Source of the DNA: Calliopum simillimum
Taxonomy: Eukaryota; Arthropoda; Insecta; Diptera; Lauxaniidae
Length of the DNA: 64,000 nt
Direction of reading: 5' to 3'
NCBI GenBank assembly: GCA_951812925.1
Contig: OX638370.1
Location: 26,899,964-26,963,963 of the forward strand
Below are positions 1-11,960 of the stretch, piece by piece. A program made the position numbers and the translations under genes. Position 1 is the stretch's first letter. Every line of letters begins with the position of its first letter. The notes beneath the pieces are model-generated. The model worked only from the letters and a program-made list of their open reading frames with translations. It ran no database searches and was not told where the DNA came from.

Positions 1-155
1 AGTCGGTTTGATCACCAGGGTTAATGCATTTATGTGTGAATAACCTAATATAGAAACATATAAATGTTTCTCTAATATAATATCATAAAATGATAAGTTT
101 TCAATTACTTTCGATACTTTGGTCATGGTGGACCTTTTGGCGGAAATGCCGTTAT
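1..155 (-). repeat. Dispersed repeat family A, inverted and truncated copy
   Basis: Read in reverse complement, this stretch matches the start of the copy at 9655-9795: the CATTTCCGCCAAAATG block, then a TATCATTTTATGATATTAT block, then ACACATAAAT.CATTAACC. It is cut by the window edge. No coding potential seen. Confidence 0.75.
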
Positions 156-1231
156 GCTTTTCAAGTTATATTCATTAAGGGAAACAATATCAAAACCATA
201 TGAATAAATAATTGCATGTTTAACATTTTGTCGCAGATGCATTGAATCTGTTACAATTATAAATGTAATTAAAGCTTTGCATGTTATTGTTAATTGTTTT
301 GTTATTGTTGTTTTTGTTGTTGCAATTAAAATTGTTGTTGTTGCAACTGAAATGCAATTAATTTAACTGCATTCTTGCTGTTTTGTTGCTGAGTTTTTTT
401 TAGCTTTTCAATTTTACAAGCTTACAAACAACTTTCAGTAACTTTAAGTGAAACATTAATGAATGAAACAAGTACCTCTACTCTTAGTTCTAACAGAGAT
501 AAGATAAACACTTAACTATGGCACAAAAAACTGTCGTTATTGCAAAAGCAAAATTTTGTGTTTAATTGTTTTTGGTAACCTGATTCTTTTGCTTTGGAAT
601 TTAAATGTCGTTCTGTTTTTTTTTTTTTGCACGGTACTTACCCCCAAGTCCATTTGAATTCAAGTCAGCAAACTTAAACGGCATTTGAAGTTCTCTTTTT
701 ACCCTTCATTGCGCGCTAACAAACGGCAACAATCAAATAAAGTTCAGCCCAACCAAAAAGTATAAAAAATGAAGAAAAAACAGCGAGTTCATTAACCTGG
801 CTTTTGAATACCGGCAAATGACGAACGATGTTGGTTACATAACAGCAAAAAAAAACTTTTTTTTTAAACATTTTTTTTTGTTTTTAATTTGAAAAAAGCA
901 AGAAATGTATAATACAAAAAAAAAAAAGCGAGCAAAAACCAAAAATAAAAGAAATATGAGTACAAGTGAAAATAACGACGATAACAAAACAGAGATAAAT
1001 AAAAGTGTGAGATGAAGTTGTAGTAAAAGAAGCGCATTAAATTTGAAAAAAGTGAATGCCAAAAATACGAAAGACCCTTTTACTTAGAAAGATGTTGCTG
1101 AGCATAATCATGCAATTGCAGCAAAATGTACAGTAATATGAGATGTTTAAAGCAACCAGAACAACAGTAAATAAAAAATCTGCTTTTTTGGATATTGGAT
1201 ATAATAAGGGGACCAAAGAAATACAAACATT
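156..1231. other. Unassigned intronic sequence with TTG-rich run
   Basis: A+T-rich with a TTG/TTA-rich run at about 285-350 and several A or T homopolymers near 620, 850 and 920. The open frames here are poly-F/L/K low complexity. I see no gene. Confidence 0.5.
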
Positions 1232-3154
1232 TGAATGGGTTTTTTTGAAAGTGGAATAAGTCCACTTTTTCATAAACTGAGATATTAAAGGGTTTGCGTA
1301 CGACTTAATTTAAAAATATTGGTAAGCGTTATTAAACCGGTATTAATTGTTTATCACTGTAAATTAATCAAATTTTGTTATGCTGTAAAAATTTTTACAA
1401 GTGTAATAGAAAATAGTTGAGTTATTGTGGTCCGAATGGACTTATTCCACTTTCATTTATAATAAATTTAAAAATTTGTTATAATTTTGTATGACTTATT
1501 CCATTTTTACTCACAAAATATTTTGTAAATTAAAGCAAAGGAAAATTAAAACTTAGAAAAATTTTACTTTCAAACCTTTTGTTGTTTCTTTTCTTTTCTT
1601 TTTGCTCAAGTAGGGCTCTGAAAATTAGTTACAACAACAACAAAAACAAAAAGTTCATATCGGACCTACTTTCGGAGATATAGCCTTTAGAAGATTGAGA
1701 TATATCTTTTATAAAAATTATTATAAGTTGGGAATCCCTGAAAAGATTTTAATAATATTAGTGTCATACAAAAGATATGTTAACTTTCTACAAAATCAAC
1801 CTTCGAAAAATTTTAATCCGAGTCGTGGTTTTAGAGATATTGCAGATTTTCAGAAATTTTTACCATTTTTTTTTTTTTAAAACCATTTTTTTTTCCAAAA
1901 AGTGTATCATTAATGCATAGTTTTAGTAACATTTTATAAAAGCCCAATTTATTTGCTTTCATTTGACATGTAATTTGTACCTGATTTCCTGCACTATCAT
2001 ACTTTTTTAAAGGAAAACAAAAAAGTGAACCAAAGAAATTTTCATGAAATTTAGGAAAAAATTACAAGAACAACAATAATACCAACTACAAAAATAACAA
2101 TAACAACAATAAAAACAACAATAACGATGTTTTTAGATAGTTTTTGATTAATTCCGTTTCCTGTAGACTCTTCCGATGTTTTCCAGTTACTTACTTTTTT
2201 GTTTTCCTATAAAAAAAATATGTAATGCAAGAACTCAAGTACAAATTACATGTCAGATGAAAGGTAATAAATTGGGCTTTTATAATATGTTACTAAAATT
2301 ATGCATTAATAATACAATTTTCGGAAAAATAGTGCTTTGAAACAAAAAAAATGGTCGAAATTTCTGAAAATTTGCAATATCTCTAAAACCACCACTCAGA
2401 TTAAAATATTTTGCAGATCAATTTCGTAGCAAATTAACATATCTTACGTATGATTCTAATATTATTAAAATCCTTTCAGGGGTTCCCAACTTATAATAAT
2501 TTTTATAAAAAATATATCTCGATCTTCCGATGGCTATATCTCCGAAAGTAGGTCCGACAAGAACTTTTTGTTTTTGTTGTTGTTGTAACTAATTTTCAGA
2601 GCCCTACTTGAGCAAAAAGAAAAGAAAAGAAACAACAAAAGTTTTAAAAGTAAAATTTTTCTAAGTTTTAATTTTCCTTTGCTTTAATTTACAAAATATT
2701 TTGTGAGTAAAAATGGAATAAGTCATACAAAAGTATAACAAATTTTTAAATTTATTATAAATGAAAGTGGAATAAGTCCATTCGGACCAAAATAACTCAA
2801 CTATTTTCTATTACACTTGTAAAAATTTTTACAGCATAACAAAATTTGATTAATTTATAGTGGTAAACACTTAACACCGGTTTAATAACGCTTGCCAATA
2901 TTTTTAAATTGATTTAAAAGCAAAATCTTCTCAATAGCAGTAGATGAAAAAACGGACTTATTTCACTTTCAAAAAAATCATTTTTGTAAAAATGTTTTTC
3001 ATGAAAAGTTCTTTTGGGTAATTTTTGATGAAATCGTGGTCTAACGAGTCTGTAATTTTCAGTATAAAAAGAGGACATATATAGCTAGCTATAACTACCA
3101 TAAACTCAATTTTTCCGGAATTGGACTTATTCCACTTTCAAATAAACCCATTCA
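1232..3154. mobile_element. Long foldback (inverted-repeat) element, about 1.9 kb
   Basis: Both ends carry TGAATGGGT followed by GAAAGTGGAATAAGTCC in inverted orientation. The bulk of the left arm (about 1300-2030) is a near-perfect reverse complement of the right arm (about 2185-2910). Examples are AGGGCTCTGAAAATTAGTT at 1612 with its complement near 2600, and TAATAACGC..ACCGGT sequences near 1330 and 2880. The centre (about 2040-2180) is a CAACAATAA-rich loop. The right arm has roughly 200 bp (2915-3120) missing from the left. The GAAAGTGGAATAAGTCC motif or its complement recurs at least six times. No transposase frame is visible, so this is a non-autonomous foldback-type element. Confidence 0.85.
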
Positions 3155-3554
3155 TTTAAAACAAAAATAATCTTTTCAAGAGTAAATGAATCTTAAGATT
3201 TGTACTTTTTGAAATATCCTTAGAATTGTTTGAACTGTTGGCATTAAAAACCCGTATGCACTAAAAACCGGAAGATAAATCTCTTCAACTATTCGACAAT
3301 AACTTTGTCTTTGTGTAAAATAAGTAAATAATCAACCTTTTGCTACAAATTTGACTTTTCTCGAATTTTTCGAGCTCATCAACATTTATGGAGTTCTACA
3401 TTTTGAGATTTACAACATTTTTAAACTTTTTCAATATACCTGTTCTCATCAGCAACATCAAGTTCTTGAAGATTTCAACTTGACAATATTTTTTCGATTT
3501 TTCCAACATTTCTGAACAATATCAAGATATTTGAACTTTGTCAACATTTTTGGA
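3155..3554. other. Unassigned, degenerate TCAACATTT-rich sequence
   Basis: From about 3370 to 3550 the phrase TCAACATTT or CAACATTTTT recurs at irregular spacing with GAACTT/ACTTTTTC words, suggesting a decayed minisatellite. No gene seen. Confidence 0.4.
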
Positions 3555-3944
3555 CCCTTCCGCTAAAATGTCCACCAAGACCAATATATATTTTTTTTTC
3601 TAAAACATTCATTAAAAGGAATAATGCACGAGAACAGTTTTTCTACAAAATCTCCCTTACAACATCAATGATAAAAAAAAAAATGTAAAGAGAACAATGC
3701 GATTCCGGTTAACTGTCAATTTTTTATTTGTTTAGTCCAATTTTTACTGGCCGGTTAGTCACTGAAAAAGATAATTTGTTTGCTTCTCAAATCAAGCTGA
3801 AAATGTGTCAAAAATTAAGTGTATGTAAATATAGTTTAATACACACAAATAAAACAAAATAAATCTATTGCAAAAACTAAATTTAAAGCCATTTAAAGTT
3901 GGTCACGTTCGTCAAAAGTAACGCATATCTCAAATTTCATTCTA

Positions 3945-4683
3945 CAGTTGACGTCCAATAATACGAATTATATAATGTCAGGCCTATTCGTAAAATCGAA
4001 AAATTCGTATTATCGCAACGAAATTTTGTTCCTTTTTTCTTTTATATTGAGACATATCGTCGGTTTAGGGATGAAACTATTTTACTGGCATATTTTTTTT
4101 TTGAGAGAAAACATCAGTTTACTAAAAAAAGTGTATGAAAAATCGAAAATGATAATGAATTTTTCTTCTGAGTAAAATGGTAGAGAAACGGGAAATACAA
4201 TATAATAAAAAAAAAAATTTTGTGTAGTTTGTTTAGCTAGATTTTCGAAGCAAAAATTTTACTTTACGAGTTTCACTTCTACGCCGAAGAAATGAATACG
4301 CGAGGATTTTGCCCTGGTATTATTTAGCGATTTTTGTAAATTTCTAGGGAATACTGCTTTTTCAAAAACCTGAACTTTTTTTTTTCAACTTTTTTTGAAA
4401 CATTTTATAATTTTTCAAGAATTTTTCTAAGTCCAAAATGTAAAAAAAAACCTTTCAAGATGTTCTAAAAATTCTGGAAAAACTCTTACGTATTTCTTCA
4501 TACATTCTAAGCATTTAATGCTTTGCAAAAAAGCAAACCCTACTGAGAAAAAAATCTCATTCGTATTATCGAACCGTTAAATTTACCGCTGTTCGTATTA
4601 TAGAACCACATGTATAAGAAATATTGCATTCGTATTAATGGACATTCGTAATACGGAGCATACGTATTACTGGACGTCGACTG
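3945..4683. mobile_element. pogo/Tigger-like MITE with TA target duplication
   Basis: Starts CAGTTGACGTCCAATAATAC and ends with the inverted counterpart (..ATTACTGGACGTCGACTG), flanked on each side by TA (3943-3944 and 4684-4685). CAGT termini with TA duplication are typical of the pogo branch of Tc1/mariner. The element is 739 bp. Its one visible frame (75 codons) has no transposase motifs, so it is non-autonomous. The related repeat copy near 10225-10250 has the same flanks with nothing inserted, giving an empty-site comparison. Confidence 0.85.
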
Positions 4684-4773
4684 TATTTTCAAATTCTAAA
4701 ACTACATTTTTGATATATCTTGTTGCCCGAGGGTCATAATTAAATCATACGAGGAATATTTTCCTAGAACGCA

Positions 4774-4845
4774 TTAACCCATTTTATCCTGTTTTACGGT
4801 CTTTTTGACACCTTTTTCCAAAAACACTTGGTTATAATGGGTTAA
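4774..4845. repeat. 72-bp palindrome-ended unit, copy 1
   Basis: Begins TTAACCCATTTTA and ends TATAATGGGTTAA, with TCTTTTTGACACC and CCAAAAACACTTGG between. Related units are at 10320-10393, 33559-33630 and 33685-33755. Confidence 0.7.
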
Positions 4846-5485
4846 AATGTTCTACAAAAATATTCTACGTAAAAATTCAATAAAGGTCGCCAAAGACGAG
4901 AAATCATTAAAACGTCAGAATAATGCGTACAAAAGTAATAAAAGTTACAGTTATCAGATAAGGAAATTTCACAATTGCCACCAGAAAAGCGTGCAAGTTT
5001 TTTTCGCTCCCAAATCTAAAAAGGATTTAAATCAGAATTACTAAATAAACTAAAAATGCATTAATATGCAAATCATTACTCATACAACATAATGGAAAAA
5101 ATGTCACGTTCAAATTGTCACGTATCGATTCAGATTATTATCAAAAAAAGTACAGAAGATATTTGAATCAAACAAAATACATCATAAAGTAAAATTATTG
5201 CATAAGATTCTGAAGTTAATCTCACAAAAAAGTTCTGACTTGTTTCGCTGAATTCTGACTTTTTTGAATAGCAATGAAAACTACTTCGATTTTAGTCACG
5301 ATCGTTTTGTGTCTTTTCTTGCGTGTAACTTGGAACCGGGACTTCGCCTGCTATTAACGTTTGCACTAATCATAGTCCTACCTAAGAGCTATAATGTTAA
5401 GTTAAAACTGAAATAAAAATATGTTTTACTTCCACTTTTTTGCACTTTAAATGTGTGCGACGATCACGTTCGTCACTTGCGAAAT

Positions 5486-6051
5486 GCCAATGTTTTAAAT
5501 TCATCATCAGCAATACTTTTTCGACCTTTTCAACATTTCTCAAGCTTTCCAACATTTTCGTTTTGGAAAAAGAAAAAAGAAAATTTCGCCATCATTTTGT
5601 ATAATAACATTGAGCTAGTGCTCTATCTGCCCCAACCACGAATCTTCCCAAAATGTCAAACGAATGATCATAATGGGTATTCCATTTTCACAACACATAT
5701 AATGCATACCATTTCTGGTTGAGAAATGGTTAAAAAAATAATGTATGCAATATTTCTTTGTAATTTTGTTACAAAAATCTCCACAATGGGTTACATTCTC
5801 TGGCGCGCCAAATAAAATAAAAGTTATCTTTCTTAAGTAATTATGATCCAAACCGCTTGAAACTGTTTTCCAAATTTGTTTTACCTGTTATAGTTTCGCC
5901 AGATGAGACTGTTCGAAAAGTCGAAAAATAGCGGTTTGATACGCTAGAACCCTTTATATTATGAGCTTTGATCTCCTCACTTTAGGAGAGCACCCATATT
6001 TTTTTTTACATTTTTCCCCCCTTGCATGGCTTCCTAGTGGACTAAAAAATT
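5486..6051. other. Unassigned intronic sequence
   Basis: No repeat partner elsewhere in the window and no coding signal. Overlapping short frames on both strands lack recognisable motifs. Confidence 0.4.
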
Positions 6052-6297
6052 AATCAGGTATGTTCTGAAATCCGATTCACTTCGGAATCGGAATGAAAGC
6101 AATTTTCAAGAGCCCCGCATTTCGATAATTAACATCAAATCAGATTTATGTTTCGGTAAATCGAAAAAGAAACATTAGCAAATTTTATTTGTTGAAAGAC
6201 AAATCCGATTCCATCTTATTTGTTCGAATGCAGAGCTGTTGAAAATTGCTTTCATTCCGATTCCGAAGTAAATCGGATTTCAGAACATGCCTGATTG
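6052..6297. mobile_element. Short hairpin MITE, about 245 bp
   Basis: The left arm starts AATCAGGTATGTTCTGAAAT and the right arm ends in its complement (ATTTCAGAACATGCCTGATT). Pairing continues through GATT.ACTTCGGAATCGGAAT and GAAAGCAATTTTCAA for about 65 bp with few mismatches. The unpaired centre is about 115 bp. No coding capacity. Confidence 0.85.
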
Positions 6298-7692
6298 CTT
6301 TTTTTTTCCTCAACACCCAAAAATAAATTTTTTTATAAATTTTCGAGTTTTGTTCAGACGCACAGTAATAGAAAGTGATGTGAAGTCTGTTAGGGTCTTT
6401 AATTCATTGATCTTTAGGCCATTTTTTTTTCATTTATGTTTGCGAACAAGTTTAGTAGCAAAATTTTTGTAAAATTTCTCAACACATAAGTTCTGTTCAT
6501 ACAACTCTATGAATCATTCGCTCCGAAACCAAACTAAGTATTTGCACATCTGCAGCATTTATCATCATCGCTGTCATAAAAGCTGCTACTAACTTTCGAC
6601 TAACAAGCAAATAAAACTAAAAAATCAGCAAAAAAGAGAAAAACAACAACAAAAACAACAGAAATTCGGCAAAAAAGTTGAAATCAAACAAATGTTAATT
6701 CTATCATAGAACCACCAAACATACAATTGAGATATTCATTGAATCTTCCATATGCTGACGGAACGTTATGAGTTAGAGATAGAAAACAAAAACAACAACA
6801 AAAAGAACCAAAAATATTTCTATGTAAATATTTATTGAATTTTTAGCAATAAAGACGTCTACTTAACTAAACATTAATGGGACAATAAAATTGAATTTGT
6901 TTGTTGGGATGACCACACAGTGGCGAAATGAAAAATTGAAAAGTTTTTCAAAAAAAAAAAAAAAAATATATAACAAAGTTTAAAAGCAAAAACAAAAAAC
7001 AATAAAAATTAAAAGTGTACGCAATTAAAAAACAAAAATAAAAAAAAAAACAATTTAAAAAAAAAAAACAAATCCGAAATGGAAAAAATATTTAAACAAA
7101 ATATCATTCATTGCCTCGACGATTATGTGAAGGAAATAAAAAAACAACTAATGAGTAAAACTGTTGACCAGTGTAACGAATGCATTATAAATGCTACATT
7201 TTAGATATTAAATAATTAACAAAGTTGTACAGAGTTTAACAGGAGATACTTGGTACAAATGATGAAAGTAAGTGCTGTAATAAATATAAAATAGATGTGT
7301 TTTAGTGAAAGGCAGAATTAGCTAACAGTGAAATTTGTAATTAACTACATAAATACTTCAAACATATTTGAAACTTTGAAGTTGTTCACTAAATTAAAGA
7401 AATTTTGTGGAAAATCGAAGAGCCGAAAAATATGAAAACAGAGGGAAGCCAAAATTTTTCCTTATAGAAAAAAAGTTTCAAAAAAATCAATGCAGCGTGA
7501 AAAGCAAAATGCTGAATAGTATTGAAAAAGATCGAAATGTTTTGAAGTGCACGATAAAATTTTGATTTTCGGATACTTAGGAGAAAAAAAAAATGTTTTC
7601 TGATTTTTCGATTAAAATGAAACGTACGAATATTTTGGAAAAAATTTTCCTATGATTTTCTTCAGCACACTATGAGTGCTACCTAGAACTCC
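6298..7692. other. Unassigned A-rich intronic sequence
   Basis: Contains CAA/AAAAC runs near 6640-6810 and A-rich runs at 6950-7070. No splice-bounded frame or repeat partner recognised. Confidence 0.4.
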
Positions 7693-9220
7693 AGGCTGTG
7701 ATCATCTCACTTTTTTCGAAATTTGCAGTTGGGTTCTCTGATTTTTATAAAAATTCAGAGAGATGTTCCAAGTGCTTAGCATGGAGACCTCTCATTATTA
7801 GTTTTGCGAAAAAAAATTTTTTTTCCAAGTTATGGGCATGGAAGTTCAGAGTGTCCAAGTGGTGTTTTTGCGAAAAATCGATGTAATTTTTATTTCTAAG
7901 TCCCGCCATTTTGTCAAAAATAAATTTTTTAAATTTTTGTTTTCGGATTCTTGTAGCATTTTAAACGTTAATTTATTTTCCATTTTTAAATTTGGAAAAT
8001 TTTGTAAATTTACAAAATGGCGGCCATTTTTTGAAAAATCTTAAAGGTTGATTATCTCAAAATAATATCTTTTTAATTTTTTATTTTTTTTTTACAAAAA
8101 GGTGAATGAAATACAAACATTTTGTAGAAGACTTGTTTTGTGCTAAATGGCTGTGAGAGCCACAGGAATTTTTTTTCTAAAAAGTCAAGTGACAATTTTT
8201 TTAACTTTGTTTTGTGCTTTCATTTACACCCACTAGGTGGCCAAAAAAAAAATTTCAAAGTACAAGGATATAACTTCCATTACTTAGAAAATAGAAGCTA
8301 TACCAAAAAAACCAATATTTCCTATATGAATCATAAAAATAAGTATTGACGAAATGACGGCCATGTTTTGAAAAATCATAAAAATCAATTTTCCAAAAAA
8401 AAAAAAATTTTTTTTCTTTAAATTTTTTTTAAGGAAATCTTTTGAAAGGTTATGATGAACATTCGATTTTCAAAACACTTAAGTAAAAAACAAATAAAAA
8501 TTTTTTTTTTTTTGGAAAATTGATTTTTATGATTTTTCAAAACATGGCCGTCATTTCGTCAATACTTATTTTTATGATTCATATAGGAAATATTGGTTTT
8601 TTTGGTATAGCTTCTATTTTCTAAGTAATGGAAGTTATATCCTTGTACTTTGAAATTTTTTTTTTTGGCCACCTAGTGGGTGTAAATGAAAGCACAAAAC
8701 AAAGTTAAAAAAATTGTCACTTGACTTTTTAGAAAAAAAATTCTTGTGGCTCTCACAGCCATTTAGCGCAAAACAAGTCTTCTACAAAATGTTTGTATTT
8801 CATTCATTTTTTTGTAAAAAAAAAAAAATAAAAAAATTAAAAAGATATTATTTTGAGATAATCAACCTTTAAGATTTTTCAAAAAATGGCCGCCATTTTG
8901 TAAATTTACGAAATTTTCCAAATTTAAAAATGAAAAATAAATTAACGTTTAAAATGCTACAAGAATCCAAAAACAAAAATTTTAAAAATTTATTTTCGAC
9001 AAAATGGCGGGACTTAGAAAAAAAAATTGCATCGATTTTTCGCAAAAACACCACTTGGACACTCTGAACTTCCATGCCCATAACTTGGAAAAAAAATTTT
9101 TTTTCGCAAAACTAATAATGAGAGGTCTCCATGCTAAGCACTTGGAACATCTCTCTGAATTTTTATAAAAATCAGACAACCCAACTGCAAATTTCGAAAA
9201 AAGTAAGATGATCACAGCCT
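7693..9220. mobile_element. Long foldback element, about 1.5 kb, near-perfect arms
   Basis: The left end AGGCTGTGATCATCT is mirrored by the right end AGATGATCACAGCCT (one mismatch). Arms of about 700 bp pair almost throughout: TTTGCAGTTGGG at 7725 with CCCAACTGCAAA at 9180, GGTCTCCATGCTAAGCAC on the right with its complement on the left, and CCCACTAGGTGGCC near 8230 with its mate near 8670. The short loop is about 8400-8510. The left-arm plus-strand frames and right-arm minus-strand frames encode the same peptides, as expected of a palindrome, and match no family I know. Confidence 0.9.
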
Positions 9221-9654
9221 CCAATCAGAACTCTTCTACGAAATATTTTCTTTCCCTGCATGACCGATGAAGCCTTATTTAGCGATTTACATGAAAACTA
9301 TGATTATTTTGGAATAATAGTCCAAGAATTTTCTGTGGAACTCTTCAAAAGATTTCCAGAGCTCTCATCAGAAATTTTTGGTTAAAATTTTTTAATGAAA
9401 AATTCTCTTAAGTCCAATTTTGGTCCAATTTCGCAGAACTTTTCCTAGTGGATTGAAAACTCTTAAAAAAAATTTTCAGTTTTCGAGAGTTGTGGAGTGA
9501 ACTTCAAATGAGTGGGTGGTTGGTGTCCTTATAATCGACATTTTTTTAAGTACGGAGCAGTACCTGACTGACCTCTACGGAAGCTGCAGTAATGAGGGAA
9601 AAATGTGGTTTAAAAATATCGGGTAATGTCAAAGTAAACAAGGCAAGACCCATA
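9221..9654. other. Unassigned intronic sequence
   Basis: No repeat partner found and no gene signal. Confidence 0.4.
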
Positions 9655-10319
9655 TCAGCATTTCCGCCAAAATGGTGGCATGACCAAAGTATTAAAAGTT
9701 AATAAAAACTTATCATTTTATGATATTATCTTAGAAAAATATTTAGATTTTATTAATTTAAGCAATCCACACATAAATTCATTAACCATGATGATGAACT
9801 CCAAAGTTGCATAAATGTAGTTTTTCTCTTTAACTAATTTTTAATAGAATGTGTTTTTTTCTATGAAGTTTAGTAAGATGCATAATGGATGATAACAGTT
9901 GTTCCACAAAATCTCCCTCACAATATTAATGATATAAAAAAATTAAAAAAGAACGATGCAATCCTGATTAACTTTCAATTTTTTATTTGCTTAAGTCCAA
10001 ATTCTACTGTCCGGATCGTCACTGAAAAAGATAGTTTGTCATCATTGCTTCAAAAATCAAGTGCAAATCAAGTAGTGAATGTTTCATAAATTAAGTTGAA
10101 ATATAGCTAAATACACACATTCAAAAAAAAAAAAAAAAACTTTTGCAAAAAATAAAATTTAACGCTATTTAAAGTTGATCACGTTTGGCACTTTTAGCTC
10201 AAAAGTAACTTACTTTTGAAATTAAATTCTTCTATTAACTTCTAAAACTACATTTTGGATAAATTTTGTTGTCCCAAGGTCATAATAAAATCATACGTGG
10301 AACATTTTCTTAGAACACA

Positions 10320-10393
10320 TTAACCAATTATGTCCTGTTTTATAGTCTTTTTGACACTTTTTTCCCCATGAAAACTTGGTTATAATGGGTTAA
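10320..10393. repeat. 72-bp palindrome-ended unit, copy 2
   Basis: TTAACC..TTA at the left and TATAATGGGTTAA at the right, with TCTTTTTGACACTTTTTTCC and AAAACTTGG inside. Equivalent to 4774-4845 within repeat family A. Confidence 0.7.
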
Positions 10394-10965
10394 GGCGTTC
10401 TACAAAAATATTTTACGTAAAATTTTAATAAGGGTCACCAAAGACAAGAAATCATTAAAACGTAAGAATAATGCTTAAAAAAAGTAATAAAAGTGTTGCA
10501 GTTGTCGGATAAGCAAATTTCACAATTGCCATCAGAACAGCGCGCAAGATTTTGATGCTCCCAAAACTGAATTTTTCTGATATCAAACTTGCTATATAAA
10601 CTAAAAATACATAAATATGCAAATCATTACCCGATTGAGTCATAATAAAAAAATTTCACGTTCATAGTGTCAGATTATGATCAAAACAGAGAAAAGTACA
10701 GAAGATATTTGAATCAAACAAAATACATTATAAAATAACATTATTGCATAAGATTTCTAAATAAGTCGCACTTAAAAATTCTGCCTTATTTCGCTGAATT
10801 CTGACTTTCTTTGAATGGGCACGAAAACAACTTCTATTTTTGTCACGTTCGTTTTGTGTCTTTTTTTGCGTGTATCTTGGAATCAGGAGTTCGCCTGCTT
10901 TTAACGTTGGCACTAATTATAGTGCTACCTAAGAGCTATAATGTTAAGTTAAAACTGAAATAAAA

Positions 10966-11881
10966 CTAGTAAGGGTGTTAAATTTGGCCTGGCCAAACAT
11001 TAAATACCCTACACTGCAGTATTTTTAAAATTTTGCTCATATGGGAGGTGCTACGCCCTCTTCTCCGAGTTCACCCAGTTTTTGTTCAGAGCTTGCATTT
11101 ATAGATTTTAGTGTCTGAGTGAAAAACGTTTTCAGTATAGTGTTTTGAAGTTTTTGCCTATATAGGAGGTGCCACGCTCTCTTGTCTGAGTTCCTCTAGT
11201 TTTAGCTTAGAGCGTGCATTTATAGTCTGTAGTTTTTGAGTGAAGTTTGGTTGGATTATCTCAAAAAACTCTTTCAGTATAGCATTTTGAAACTTTTGCT
11301 CATATGGGAGGTGCCACGCCCCCTTGTCCGATTTCACCCAATTTTGTTGAGAGCTTTCATTTATGATTCTTAGTGTCTAAGACAAATTTGGTTCTAATAT
11401 CTCATAAAACGCTTTCAGTATAGCGTTTTGAAGCTTTTGCTTATATGGGAGGTGCCACGCCCTCTTGTCCAAATTCGCTCAGTTTTTTCGCAAAGCTTGC
11501 TCTTACAATTCTTAGTATTTATGCGTATTTTGGTTGCATTGCCGTGAAAAATACTCCTAAAATTGCATTTTGAATATATTTTTTGTATGGGTGGTAGGCG
11601 AGTCCGTTGACCGATTTCGCTCATTTTCAATCCCCCAAGCTATCTTTGGCGACGGAGGCAGTGTACCAAATTTCATTGAAATATCTTGCTCAGTTTTCCC
11701 AAAAAGTGTATTTCAACACATAGCCAGCCACCCAGCCAGCCAGCCATACAGACGGACATGGCTATATCGACTCAGGAGATGACACTGATCAAGAATATAT
11801 ATACTTTTCCATACCTGCCACGCCTCCTTCTATGCGTTACAAACGGAAGGACAAAGTGAATGTATCCTGGGTGTAGGGTAT
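10966..11881. mobile_element. Composite repeat B with TACCCTACAC-type ends and about 142-bp tandem units
   Basis: Inner boundaries are TACCCTACAC at 11005 and GTGTAGGGTA ending at 11880. About five tandem units contain CATATGGGAGGTGCCACGCC-type phrases (near 11038, 11158, 11301, 11442 and 11585; spacing 120-143 bp). The distal part has CAGCCAGCCAGCC, AGACGGACATGGCTATATCG and TGATCAAGAATATATA, a module common in fly genomic repeats. A second copy in opposite orientation is at 26048-26665. Confidence 0.75.
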
Positions 11882-11960
11882 AAATATGTTTTACTTCCAC
11901 TTTTTTGCACTTTAAATGTGTGCGAACGTCTCGTTCGTGACTTGAAAAATGCCCATATGA

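Larger units (their letters stand above)
3555..5485 (+). repeat. Dispersed repeat family A, copy 1 (interrupted)
   Basis: Collinear with 9655-11960. Shared blocks include ACAAAATCTCCCT.ACAA near 3647/9906, TTTTTTATTTG..TAGTCC near 3721/9979, CACTGAAAAAGATA near 3761/10020, TCATAAT.AAATCATACG near 4733/10270, and ACTTCCACTTTTTTGCACTT near 5428/11892. The copy is split by the pogo-like MITE at 3945-4683. The open frame at 4847-5044 is not preserved in copy 2, so it is probably not a gene. Confidence 0.8.
9655..11960 (+). repeat. Dispersed repeat family A, copy 2 (interrupted)
   Basis: Collinear with 3555-5485 and, at its start, the inverse of 1-155. It is interrupted at 10966-11881 by another element: copy 1 reads CTGAAATAAAAATATGTTTT straight through where copy 2 has the insert. 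The two copies differ by many substitutions and small indels, so they are old. Confidence 0.8.

Noticed and set aside
7698..9224. Paired similar proteins encoded on opposite strands
   Set aside because: They are the same sequence read from the two arms of the foldback; the similarity reflects the palindrome, not a gene pair.
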